This document shows positions 38,596 through 46,931 of a stretch of DNA of 53,989 nucleotides, in pieces. The translations under genes and the position numbers were made by a program. How positions within the stretch are numbered: the first letter of the stretch is position 1; the number at the start of each line of letters is the position of its first letter. The notes beneath the pieces were generated by a model. It did not search any database. It was not told where the DNA came from and saw only the letters and a program-made list of their open reading frames with translations. Source of the DNA: Alphaproteobacteria bacterium (lineage in GTDB: Bacteria; Pseudomonadota; Alphaproteobacteria; CAAGCB01; CAG-977); contig JAFZYY010000003.1 in the NCBI GenBank assembly GCA_017616015.1, positions 1 to 53,989 of the forward strand, read 5' to 3'.

Positions 38596-40035
38596 ATGAA
38601 GCGTTTTCATTTAACGAAAATCGTTTCAACGCTCGGTCCTGCCTCAAATACGGCGGAAAAAATCAAAGCTTTGGCCTTGGCGGGCGTCAACGTTTTTCGG
38701 TTGAATTTTTCTCATGGCTCTCATGAAGATCATCGGCAAAATGTCGGTTATATCCGCGCCGTTGAAAAAGAGCTCGGCCGGCCTTTGGCGATTCTGGCCG
38801 ATATGCAGGGGCCGAAACTGCGGATCGGGAATTTTAAAAACGGTTTTGTCGAATTGCGATCGGGAGATAAGTTCAGACTGGATATGTCGCCCGAAGCCGG
38901 AAGCGAAAAGCGCGTTTGTTTGCCGCACCCTGAGATTTTCCGGGCGATGACGGCGGAAACGGAGTTGTTGCTGAACGACGGTCTGGTGCGGTTGCGCGTT
39001 GACGATTTCGGCAAGGATTATGCCGATACGACGGTTATTACGGGCGGGCGTCTGTCCGATAAGAAAGGTCTGAACGTGCCGGGAGTGCCTTTGCCGATTG
39101 CCGCTTTGACGGAAAAAGACAAGGCCGATTTGCGAGCGGCTTTGGATATGGGCGTCGACTTTATCGGTCTGTCCTTTGTGCAAAGGCCGGAAGACGTTTT
39201 ATTCGCGCGGTCTTTGATCGACGGGAAAGCGGCGATTATCTCTAAAATCGAAAAACCGTCGGCGTTGAAATACTTGGAAGAAATTATCGGCCTTTCCGAC
39301 GGCATCATGGTTGCGCGCGGCGATTTGGGGGTTGAAGTGCCTCCCGAAAAAGTTCCCGTTTTGCAAAAGAAGATTATTCGCGCCTGCCGTCAGAACGGAA
39401 AACCCGTGATTGTCGCGACGCAGATGTTGGAATCGATGGTTTCCAATCCGACGCCGACCAGAGCCGAAGCCTCCGATGTGGCTACGGCGGTTTTTGACGC
39501 GGCGGACGCCGTGATGCTGTCGGCGGAAACGGCGGCAGGATCTTATCCGGTTGAAGCAGCGACGATCATGAATAAAATCATTACGGAAACGGAAGCAAAC
39601 GAGCTTTACCGCAAATATTCGGACGCTTCGAGACTGTCGCCGGAACAAACGCCGGAAAGCGCGATTACCGTTGCGGCGCGGGTGACGGCGGAAACTTTGC
39701 CGGACGCCGCGGCAATCGTTTCTTATACGCTCAGCGGATCAACGGCGGGACGGGTATCGAGGGAACGGCCGTGTCTGCCGATCGTGTGTATGACTCCCGA
39801 CGTCGCCGTTGCGCGGAAAATGAGCTTGTTTTGGGGAATCGAAAGCGTCGTGTGCGACAAAGTCGATTTGCTGACGGACGTTGCGAAACAAGCGTCCGCG
39901 CATTGTCAGAGATTATACGGCGCCGAAACGGGGGATAAAATCATTCTGACGGCGGGACTGCCCTTTAACGTGTCCGGCACGACCAATCTGTTGCATATCT
40001 TTACGGTTTCAGGCGAAAGCGTTCAGAATTTTTAG
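38596..40035 (+). CDS. pyk: Pyruvate kinase
   Basis: A 479-residue pyruvate kinase of usual length. It begins TKIVSTLGPASNTAEKI and has VFRLNFSHGSHEDH, ADMQGPKLRIGNF, the signature IISKIEKPSALKYLEEI, MVARGDLGVEVPPEKVP and TRAEASDVATAVFDAADAVM. It makes ATP and pyruvate from phosphoenolpyruvate. AAGGATTTTAAG precedes the ATG. Its last 27 nt overlap, on opposite strands, with the end of the glycerate kinase gene. Confidence 0.98.
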   Translation: MKRFHLTKIVSTLGPASNTAEKIKALALAGVNVFRLNFSHGSHEDHRQNVGYIRAVEKELGRPLAILADMQGPKLRIGNFKNGFVELRSGDKFRLDMSPEAGSEKRVCLPHPEIFRAMTAETELLLNDGLVRLRVDDFGKDYADTTVITGGRLSDKKGLNVPGVPLPIAALTEKDKADLRAALDMGVDFIGLSFVQRPEDVLFARSLIDGKAAIISKIEKPSALKYLEEIIGLSDGIMVARGDLGVEVPPEKVPVLQKKIIRACRQNGKPVIVATQMLESMVSNPTPTRAEASDVATAVFDAADAVMLSAETAAGSYPVEAATIMNKIITETEANELYRKYSDASRLSPEQTPESAITVAARVTAETLPDAAAIVSYTLSGSTAGRVSRERPCLPIVCMTPDVAVARKMSLFWGIESVVCDKVDLLTDVAKQASAHCQRLYGAETGDKIILTAGLPFNVSGTTNLLHIFTVSGESVQNF

Positions 40036-41109
40036 AACGGTTTCTTTGAGATAGGCCGGCGCGTTTTTCTTTGCCTGTTCAAAAGGTGTGTTTTCCGGCG
40101 TAATCGGATAAACGGCTTTTATTCCCGCCTGATAAACCGATTCAAAGCCTTTGCCTGTACAGCCGCAAACGGCGACGACGGGAACTTTTCCGCTTCGTTT
40201 CGCGACGCCGGCGGGCGCTTTGCCGAAAGCGGTCTGCGCATCGATGCGCCCTTCGCCCGTGATGACCAGATCGGCAGTCCGGATTTCCGTGTCAAACGAA
40301 CCGTTTTCCAAAATCAGGTCGATGCCGGATTTTAAATCGGCGTCGAAATAAGCGTAAAAAGGCAGTCCGGCTCCGCCCGCGGCGCCGAGTCCGGCACAAG
40401 GGGACAATGTTTTGCACAAAGAATTTTCGATGGTCTGATAAAAAGAGTCCGCTCCTTTTTCCAGCAGGGAAACGGCGGTTTCGTCCGCGCCTTTTTGCGG
40501 AGCGTAGACGGCGGCGGCACCGTCGGAACCGAGCAGGGGATTTGACACGTCAACGGCTAAAGTGACGTTGATTTCGATGTCGGGCGCGACGATGCGGGAG
40601 ACGGCGGCTAAATCCTTTCCGGCGGCGCCGTCGGGCAGGGGATTTCCGTTTCGGTCAAGCAAGACAAATCCCAACGCCTGCATCAGTCCCGTGCCGCAGT
40701 CGTTGGTTGCGCTGCCGCCCAGCCCGATGATGAAAGAGCAATGCCCGTTGTTTAACGCGTGGCGGATTTGCTCTCCCATGCCGAAAGTGGTCGTCAGCAA
40801 AGGATTTCTTTTTTCCGGTTCAATGCGGGCAAGGCCGAAGGTGTCGGCGGCTTCCAGAACGACCGTTCCCGTGTTCGTCAGATAATAGGGCGCTTTGATC
40901 GGCCGCATCAAAGCGTCATGCGCTTCGACAATGATTTCGCGCGCATTCATGCAGGACGCCAGTGCCGCCGCGAAACCTTCCCCGCCGTCCGCGACGGGGA
41001 TTTTGACGCCCGTGTGTCCCGCGCTTTCAACCGTTTCGCAGACAATATCCGCGACTTCGGGCGCGCTCAGACATTCTTTGAATGAATCGGGGGCAATCAG
41101 AATTTTCAT
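40009..41109 (-). CDS. garK: Glycerate kinase (GarK/GlxK family)
   Basis: A 366-residue enzyme starting MKILIAPDSFKECLSAPEVA. It has PVADGGEGFAAAL, IIGLGGSATNDCGTGLMQALG, LGAAGGAGLP and DLVITGEGRIDAQTAFGKAP, all typical of class II glycerate kinases. It phosphorylates D-glycerate, usually to 2-phosphoglycerate, two steps before the pyruvate kinase reaction encoded next to it. Tail-to-tail overlap with pyk by 27 nt means neither has a terminator in between. Confidence 0.94.
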   Translation of the reverse strand: MKILIAPDSFKECLSAPEVADIVCETVESAGHTGVKIPVADGGEGFAAALASCMNAREIIVEAHDALMRPIKAPYYLTNTGTVVLEAADTFGLARIEPEKRNPLLTTTFGMGEQIRHALNNGHCSFIIGLGGSATNDCGTGLMQALGFVLLDRNGNPLPDGAAGKDLAAVSRIVAPDIEINVTLAVDVSNPLLGSDGAAAVYAPQKGADETAVSLLEKGADSFYQTIENSLCKTLSPCAGLGAAGGAGLPFYAYFDADLKSGIDLILENGSFDTEIRTADLVITGEGRIDAQTAFGKAPAGVAKRSGKVPVVAVCGCTGKGFESVYQAGIKAVYPITPENTPFEQAKKNAPAYLKETVLKILNAFA

Positions 41110-41115
41110 GCGTTA

Positions 41116-42381
41116 TCAGGTCAGAATGCTGATCGCTTCCTGCGTCATTTCGTTGACGGTCGTAAACGTTTTCACGTTGCTGGAATAGGCGCGTTGCGTG
41201 ATGATCATGTTCGTAAATTCCTCTTCCAGAGCGACGTTGGAAGATTCCGTCGCGCCGCCCTGAATGGACGTTTCCGTGCGCGCTTCCTGCAGGTCAATGA
41301 TTTCCAGATTGCCGGCGTTTTGATTATAGGAGAACATGTTGCCCGATACGGCTTCCATCATGTTGGGAACCTGAATATGGGCGATTGCCACTTTGCAGAC
41401 GGGAATGCTTGATCCGTTACTGTAAGTGGCGTTCAGAACGCCGTTTTCGTCCCATTTCATTGTTGTCAACGCGCCGAATCCTTTGCCGTCCTGAGAAAGC
41501 ACTTCGCCGTTCAGTGCGTTGGCGTATTGCGTGAAGTGTTGAAAATCAAGAGCGATTGTGCTTGCGCCTCCTTCGTCCCAGGCGATACTCAGGTTAGTTA
41601 AAGTTTTTGGTGAAACCAACTGTCCGTTTTCGTTGAAAGTAACGGTAATCGGGCCGGAAGTAACGGCGCCGTTATCCACGTCGACATTGACGATCCAAGT
41701 GTTCGCGTCGCTTTGCGGTTCCCACTTCATGACCATGTTGTGTTGGGCGAATTTGCTGTCGTACACGGGGAATTTCAAAAGCTGCGTGTCCGTTGCGGCG
41801 GCATTGATGTTGCCTTTGAAGCTCATTTTTGTCGTCTGATGGCCGGGATAATATTCCATGGGGGAAATAATTACCGGTTCCAGAGAGGAAGAAAATGCCT
41901 CTGTTTCACTGTTATAGTTCCACCCCATGACATAATAGCCCGAAGTGTTGACGAAATACGTCGCCGGAGTGGATTGAGTGACGACGCCCGCTTCCGAAGG
42001 CTTGTAATAAGTGACGGATTTCGGGGAATAGCCGACGGGCGTTATCGCGGTTGCCTGAAAATCGCCCGCGCGGGAATAAAGCGTGTTATTTTGTCCTTCG
42101 ACGACGAAAAAGCCTCTGCCGCTGATTGCTAAATCATAAATGCTTTCGGTTGTTTTCAGCTGCCCGTTGAGGTCAACCATGCGCCGATCGACAATGCCGG
42201 AAGAAAAGTAATGCGTGTTAACGCCGATTTCGTTGTATTCCTTCATCAGCGTTTCAAAACGCGTGTCGACTTTTTTATAGCCGGTCGTCTGAACGTTCGC
42301 GATGTTCGCGCTGATTTGTTCCATGGCGTGAGATTGGGATTGCATTCCCAACGTGCTGGTGACAAAAGTGCCTATGGTCAT
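41116..42381 (-). CDS. flgE: Flagellar hook protein FlgE-type
   Basis: A 421-residue axial flagellar protein. The N-terminal rod motif is MEQISANIANVQTTGYKKV, followed by LNGQLKTTESIYDLAISGRGFFVV. A long hook-type middle domain follows, then the C-terminal rod motif ALEEEFTNMIITQRAYSSNVKTF. The length and large middle domain point to hook protein FlgE rather than FlgF/FlgG. It has a strong GGGAGGTG ribosome-binding site. No other flagellar genes are in the window, so it is separate from its usual cluster here. 6 nt from glycerate kinase on the same strand. Confidence 0.88.
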   Translation of the reverse strand: MTIGTFVTSTLGMQSQSHAMEQISANIANVQTTGYKKVDTRFETLMKEYNEIGVNTHYFSSGIVDRRMVDLNGQLKTTESIYDLAISGRGFFVVEGQNNTLYSRAGDFQATAITPVGYSPKSVTYYKPSEAGVVTQSTPATYFVNTSGYYVMGWNYNSETEAFSSSLEPVIISPMEYYPGHQTTKMSFKGNINAAATDTQLLKFPVYDSKFAQHNMVMKWEPQSDANTWIVNVDVDNGAVTSGPITVTFNENGQLVSPKTLTNLSIAWDEGGASTIALDFQHFTQYANALNGEVLSQDGKGFGALTTMKWDENGVLNATYSNGSSIPVCKVAIAHIQVPNMMEAVSGNMFSYNQNAGNLEIIDLQEARTETSIQGGATESSNVALEEEFTNMIITQRAYSSNVKTFTTVNEMTQEAISILT

Positions 42382-42534
42382 GGCGCACCTCCCTCGAAAT
42401 ATAGTACTCCGTCAGTTTTCATGCAAAAGCCATGCCAAAAAATATCGAAAAAATAAATTCAATCTCATCATTTTAATGCAAAGGCAAGAATTTAATGCTA
42501 TAAAAACAAAAACGTTTTTTACGGAAGAAAAAGA

Positions 42535-42969
42535 ATGCGTCGTGTTCTGATCATCAACGGACCGAATTTGAATATGCTGGGCTTGCGGCAGCCGGAAATT
42601 TACGGCTCCGACACATTGGCGGACATAGAAGCCGCCTGCCGCGAAAAGGCCGCCGCGCTGCAATTGGAAATCGAATGTTTCCAAAGCAATATCGAAGGCG
42701 AAATCGTCACCGTCATACAGCAGGCGCGCGGCAAATTCGACGCGATCGTGATAAATCCGGCGGCGTATTCGCATACTTCCGTAGCAATTCTGGACGCTCT
42801 TCTGGCGGTCGATATGCCGGTCGTTGAAGTCCATTTGTCAAATATCCATAAACGGGACGAATTCCGTCATTTCTCTTATGTTTCAAAAGCGGCGGCAGGC
42901 GTGATCTGCGGCTTCGGGAAGCAGGGGTATTTGTTGGCTCTTGAGGCGGTGGCCTCTCTTTTCAAATAG
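42535..42969 (+). CDS. aroQ: 3-dehydroquinate dehydratase, type II
   Basis: A 144-residue type II enzyme. It shows [21 protein letters not shown], the loop arginine/tyrosine region, [22 protein letters not shown] and the [19 protein letters not shown] segment with catalytic His. It dehydrates 3-dehydroquinate in the shikimate pathway. First gene of aroQ-accB-accC-aat, a common alphaproteobacterial gene order; accB follows after 12 nt. Confidence 0.97.
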   Translation: MRRVLIINGPNLNMLGLRQPEIYGSDTLADIEAACREKAAALQLEIECFQSNIEGEIVTVIQQARGKFDAIVINPAAYSHTSVAILDALLAVDMPVVEVHLSNIHKRDEFRHFSYVSKAAAGVICGFGKQGYLLALEAVASLFK

Positions 42970-42981
42970 GGAATATTATCT

Positions 42982-43446
42982 ATGTCAAAATATGAAACAA
43001 CCTTGGTCGAAGATTTGGCTAAATTGCTGAACGAACATGATCTGGCTGAAATCGAGTACGATACGGAAGGGCTGCGCTTGCGTTTGACGCGCGTCCCGAC
43101 GGCGCCCGCCGTAATGGCGGCTCCCGTCGCGACGGCCGTTTCCGCGGCCGTGCCGGCGACGACGATTTCCGTTCCGGCAGCCGCCAAAGAAGAGGTTGCT
43201 TCGGAAACAAAGGGCGAAGTCGTGAAATCCCCGATGGTCGGCGTCGTTTATACGTCCGCGGAACCTAATTCGGCGCCGTATGTTTCCGTCGGCGATGTCG
43301 TTTCCGCCGATCAGACGTTGTTTCTGGTCGAAGCGATGAAAACCTTTAATCCGGTCAAGGCGCCGCGGTCGGGCAAAGTCGTCCGGATTTTGGTTTCCGA
43401 CCGTTCTCCGGTCGAATATGATCAACCCTTGCTGATTTTGGAATAA
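42982..43446 (+). CDS. accB: Biotin carboxyl carrier protein of acetyl-CoA carboxylase
   Basis: A 154-residue protein. An N-terminal helical segment ([20 protein letters not shown]) is followed by an Ala/Val/Pro-rich linker and a C-terminal biotinyl domain starting [11 protein letters not shown] with the biotin lysine in [10 protein letters not shown]. The domain carries carboxyl groups from AccC to the carboxyltransferase for fatty acid synthesis. 12 nt after aroQ and 2 nt before accC. Confidence 0.97.
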   Translation: MSKYETTLVEDLAKLLNEHDLAEIEYDTEGLRLRLTRVPTAPAVMAAPVATAVSAAVPATTISVPAAAKEEVASETKGEVVKSPMVGVVYTSAEPNSAPYVSVGDVVSADQTLFLVEAMKTFNPVKAPRSGKVVRILVSDRSPVEYDQPLLILE

Positions 43447-43448
43447 AT

Positions 43449-44804
43449 ATGTTTGAAAAAATTCTGATAGCAAACCGCGGCGAAATCGCTTTGCGCATTC
43501 ACAGAGCCTGCCGCGAAATGGGCATTAAAACGGTGGCGGTTCATTCGACCGCGGACGCGGACGCCATGCACGTCCGCATGGCCGACGAAGCAATCTGCAT
43601 CGGTCCCGCCGCCGGCAAGGATTCCTATCTGAATAAAGCCGCGATCATTACGGCGGCTTTGATTTCGGGGGCGGACGCCATTCACCCCGGCTACGGCTTT
43701 TTGTCCGAAAACGCCGATTTTGCGGAAATGGTTCAGGAGCACGGGCTGACATGGATTGGTCCCACGCCGGAAATGATCCGCAAGATGGGCGATAAAATCA
43801 CGGCGAAACGGGCGGCCATCGATTCCGGGTTGCCGGTCGTGCCGGGATCCGACGGTGCTGTCGATACGGTGGAAGACGCGTTGGAAGTGTCCGAAAAAAT
43901 GGGCTATCCCGTTTTAATCAAAGCGACGGCCGGCGGCGGCGGCAAAGGCATGCGCATTGCGTATAACGCCGACGAACTGCCTGAAGCTTACACGCAGGCC
44001 AGGGCTGAAGCGAAAGCGTCCTTTACCAGCGACGAAGTCTATATCGAAAAGTATCTGGAAAATCCGCGCCATATCGAAATGCAGATTTTGGCGGATAATT
44101 ACGGCAACGTCGTTCATTTGGGCGAACGCGACTGCTCGATGCAGCGCAAAAACCAGAAAATGTTGGAGGAAACGCCGTCTCCCGCTTTGAATGCCGAACA
44201 GCGTAAGAGTATCGGGAAAATCGTTACGGAAGCGATGAAAAAATTGCATTACAGCAATGTCGGCACGATAGAATTCCTGTATGAAAACGGTCAGTTCTAC
44301 TTTATCGAAATGAACACGCGCTTGCAGGTGGAACACCCGATTACGGAAATGGTGACGGGGGTTGATTTGGTGCGCGAGCAGATCCGCGTCGCCAGCGGGG
44401 CGCATCTGAATTATACGCAGGAGGATATTCATTTCGACGGCCACGCGATCGAATGCCGCATTAATGCGGAAGATCCGTTCACGTTCGTTCCGTGTCCCGG
44501 CAAAGTCACTCAATGGTATGCGCCGGGCGGATTATGGACGCGCGTTGATTCGGGCATGTATACCGGCTATACGGTGCCGCCGTATTACGACAGCATGATC
44601 GCCAAGCTGATCATATTCGGCAAGACCAGAAACGGCTGCCTGATGCGTCTGCACCGCGCGATTGACGAATTCGTGATCGAAGGGGTGAAAACGACGTTGC
44701 CTTTGCATAATGAAATTATTTCGACGCCTGATTTCGTGGACGGCAACTATAATATTCATTGGCTTGAAAAGTTTTTGGAAAATCACAAAGAAAACGATAA
44801 ATGA
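43449..44804 (+). CDS. accC: Acetyl-CoA carboxylase, biotin carboxylase subunit
   Basis: A 451-residue ATP-grasp enzyme starting [20 protein letters not shown]. It has [15 protein letters not shown], the ATP loop [28 protein letters not shown] and [16 protein letters not shown]. Length is usual. It carboxylates biotin on AccB using bicarbonate and ATP. Its stop codon overlaps the aat start (ATGA). Confidence 0.98.
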   Translation: MFEKILIANRGEIALRIHRACREMGIKTVAVHSTADADAMHVRMADEAICIGPAAGKDSYLNKAAIITAALISGADAIHPGYGFLSENADFAEMVQEHGLTWIGPTPEMIRKMGDKITAKRAAIDSGLPVVPGSDGAVDTVEDALEVSEKMGYPVLIKATAGGGGKGMRIAYNADELPEAYTQARAEAKASFTSDEVYIEKYLENPRHIEMQILADNYGNVVHLGERDCSMQRKNQKMLEETPSPALNAEQRKSIGKIVTEAMKKLHYSNVGTIEFLYENGQFYFIEMNTRLQVEHPITEMVTGVDLVREQIRVASGAHLNYTQEDIHFDGHAIECRINAEDPFTFVPCPGKVTQWYAPGGLWTRVDSGMYTGYTVPPYYDSMIAKLIIFGKTRNGCLMRLHRAIDEFVIEGVKTTLPLHNEIISTPDFVDGNYNIHWLEKFLENHKENDK

Positions 44805-45385
44805 CGACGGGACCGATTTCTCCGGAAATGTTGGTTTACGCTTATTCGACAGGCGTTTTTCCGATGGCGGAACATCGGGAGGACGCCTGTGTTATGTGGT
44901 ATGAACCCAAAATGAGGGGAATCCTGCCCTTGGACGGTTTTCATGTTTCTCATTCTCTGGCGCGAATCATTCGCAAAGGGATTTTTGAAATCAGGACGGA
45001 CACGGCTTTCCGGGAAGTCATGCTGAATTGCGCCGACAGGCCTGAAACGTGGATTAACGACCAGATTGTGGAAGCGTATTGCCGCCTGTTTGATCTGGGG
45101 TTGGCGCACAGCGTCGAATGCTGGAGGGAAGGAAAACTTGCCGGCGGGTTGTACGGCGTTTCTTTAGGCGGCGCGTTTTTCGGCGAAAGTATGTTTTCCA
45201 AAGAAACGAACGCGTCCAAAGTCGCCTTATGCGCTTTGGTCGACCGGTTGAAGGCGGGCGGCTTTACACTGCTGGACACGCAGTTTCTGACCTCTCATCT
45301 GGCGAGCTTCGGCGGAATAGAAATCGCGCAGGAGAATTATTTAATCCTTTTGGAACAAGCGCTTAACATAAAGGCCAGCTTTTAA
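44801..45385 (+). CDS. aat: Leucyl/phenylalanyl-tRNA-protein transferase
   Basis: A 194-residue Aat. It has [68 protein letters not shown] and [16 protein letters not shown], the standard series of blocks. It adds Leu or Phe to proteins with N-terminal Lys or Arg, marking them for ClpS/ClpAP (N-end rule). Starts within the accC stop (ATGA overlap), so translationally coupled. Confidence 0.96.
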   Translation: MTTGPISPEMLVYAYSTGVFPMAEHREDACVMWYEPKMRGILPLDGFHVSHSLARIIRKGIFEIRTDTAFREVMLNCADRPETWINDQIVEAYCRLFDLGLAHSVECWREGKLAGGLYGVSLGGAFFGESMFSKETNASKVALCALVDRLKAGGFTLLDTQFLTSHLASFGGIEIAQENYLILLEQALNIKASF

Positions 45386-45435
45386 CAAATTTTCTGAAAG
45401 ATTACGCTTTTCTTTATCAAAAAAGGAGAAAAGCG

Positions 45436-45933
45436 ATGAAATCGATTTCAAAAAAACTGCAAGATGATCTGAATAAGCAAATCACGGCCGAATTTGAATC
45501 GGCTTATTTGTATTTAAGCATGGCGGATTATTTGCAAACGCAAAACTTTGACGGTATGGCGCGCTGGTTCAGAATTCAGGCCGATGAAGAAAGAGAACAC
45601 GCCATGAAAATCCATGATTTTATGATCGAACGTACGTTAACGCCCGAACTGGGAGAAATCAAACCGCCTCAGCATCAGTGGAGCGATGTAAAAACTGTCC
45701 TGGAGGAAGCATATCAGCATGAATGTCTGGTCAGCGACATGATTTACGATTTGGTCGCGCAGGCGATGGAAGATAAGGACTACGCTTCCATTTCATTCCT
45801 GCAATGGTTCGTTGACGAACAGGTCGAAGAAGAATCTCAAACATTGACGCTGTTGGAAAAAGCCCGCCTGATTGGCAATGATGCGTCCGGATTAATGGTT
45901 CTGGATCAGGAAATGGGAAGTCGAAAAGAATAG
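45436..45933 (+). CDS. ftnA: Bacterial non-heme ferritin
   Basis: A 165-residue ferritin. The di-iron centre residues lie in AEFESAYLYLSMADYL, DEEREHAMKIHDFM (ExxH) and WFVDEQVEEESQT. Four-helix bundle of standard length. It oxidises and stores iron. AAGGAG precedes the ATG. Separate from the aat operon by 50 nt. In an anaerobe with many iron-sulfur enzymes it probably supplies or buffers iron. Convergent with nrdG. Confidence 0.96.
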   Translation: MKSISKKLQDDLNKQITAEFESAYLYLSMADYLQTQNFDGMARWFRIQADEEREHAMKIHDFMIERTLTPELGEIKPPQHQWSDVKTVLEEAYQHECLVSDMIYDLVAQAMEDKDYASISFLQWFVDEQVEEESQTLTLLEKARLIGNDASGLMVLDQEMGSRKE

Positions 45934-45970
45934 CAGTGCGCTCCATGCGGGAATTTTACCGGCGCTTTCC

Positions 45971-46669
45971 TTATGAAGCGCGACGAATGATGAAGCTTTT
46001 AAACAGGCTTTTTAATTCCGCCAATAATTCCGTGTCGGCAAAAAAAGCTTTCACGTCGGTTTCGGCCGGCGGGTTTTCTTCCGCAGGGTGAAGGCGGTAT
46101 TCCTGTATCGCGTAAGTTTCGACGCCCTTTTCCGCCAGCGTGCGCGCCAGCCGTTTCAGTTCTTCTTTGGAAATGACCCGAGGGTCGAGCGTTGTTCTGG
46201 CTTCCAGCTCGACCGGAGAAGCAATCAGCATGTCCAGACATGCTTCGACCGTCGACGCGCGGGAATGGGGGATTCGCTCCTCATAGGCGTTAAAAACGGT
46301 TTTAACGTCGAATCCCACCCATGTCAGCAAAGGCAGAATCTGTTTTAACCGTTCGACATTGACGCCCGATGTGTGCAGACCGATTTCAAATCCCGCGTCT
46401 TTGACAATCTTCATCGATTCGTATAAATCGGGCTGAGCCAACGGTTCGCCGCCGGAAAACACGATGCCGTCCAGCAGCTTTTTCCGGCTTTCCAGAAACT
46501 CGATGAAAGTTTCCCAGGAAATAAAGGGCTTTCCGCCGAAATCCTGCAATTCTTTATTATGGCAATAGGGACAGCGCAGCGGACAGCCGAGGCAAAATAA
46601 TACGGCGGCGAGCCTTCCCGGAAAATCAACCGTTGTGAAAGGCTCGACGCCGCCGATGGTAATCGTCAT
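45971..46669 (-). CDS. nrdG: Anaerobic ribonucleotide reductase activating protein
   Basis: A 232-residue radical-SAM enzyme. It has the cluster motif CPLRCPYCHN (CxxxCxxC), VFSGGEPLAQ for SAM binding, and EIGLHTSGVN. This is the longer NrdG type that starts IGGVEPFTTVDFPG. It generates the glycyl radical on the class III ribonucleotide reductase. Lies 7 nt after the small glycyl-radical ORF, whose product is its expected substrate. Confidence 0.95.
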   Translation of the reverse strand: MTITIGGVEPFTTVDFPGRLAAVLFCLGCPLRCPYCHNKELQDFGGKPFISWETFIEFLESRKKLLDGIVFSGGEPLAQPDLYESMKIVKDAGFEIGLHTSGVNVERLKQILPLLTWVGFDVKTVFNAYEERIPHSRASTVEACLDMLIASPVELEARTTLDPRVISKEELKRLARTLAEKGVETYAIQEYRLHPAEENPPAETDVKAFFADTELLAELKSLFKSFIIRRAS

Positions 46670-46676
46670 AAACGAA

Positions 46677-46865
46677 TTATTCCGCCGCTACGTCCATGAA
46701 CTTTTCCGTTGCTTTCTTTTCGGAAAAGCACTTGCGTTCGGCATATTCGCTTTTCTTGCCGATATTGAATTCTGACACCGGACGAAAATAACCCATCACC
46801 CGTGTCCAAACTTCGCAGGGCTGACGTTCTTCGTTGGAAAGCTGAATATTGGTCTCTGTTGTCAT
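46677..46865 (-). CDS. Detached glycyl-radical domain of anaerobic ribonucleotide reductase
   Basis: A 62-residue ORF; ATG 46865 is preferred, and an ATG at 46898 would add 11 residues. Neither has a strong site. The sequence PCEVWTRVMGYFRPVSEFN then IGKKSEYAERK matches the C-terminal end of ordinary class III reductases (NrdD), where the glycine in R-V-x-G-Y carries the radical and F-N-x-G-K follows. The preceding nrdD lacks exactly this segment. The two frames are the same but separated by TGA, then TAA, so this is a separate polypeptide. Role by analogy: a spare or detached radical domain, as GrcA is for pyruvate formate-lyase. Strong sequence match, inferred function. Confidence 0.85.
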   Translation of the reverse strand: MTTETNIQLSNEERQPCEVWTRVMGYFRPVSEFNIGKKSEYAERKCFSEKKATEKFMDVAAE

Positions 46866-46931
46866 GTCTTTTACTCGCTGTTGTTCTAAGTTAATCATAG
46901 TCTGTTTAAGGAGTGCTTACAAGCCTGTAAA

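Noticed and set aside
45962-45984. GCGCTT/AAGCGC inverted repeat between ferritin and nrdG as a terminator
   Set aside because: It overlaps the end of nrdG and no T-run follows on either strand; too weak to call.
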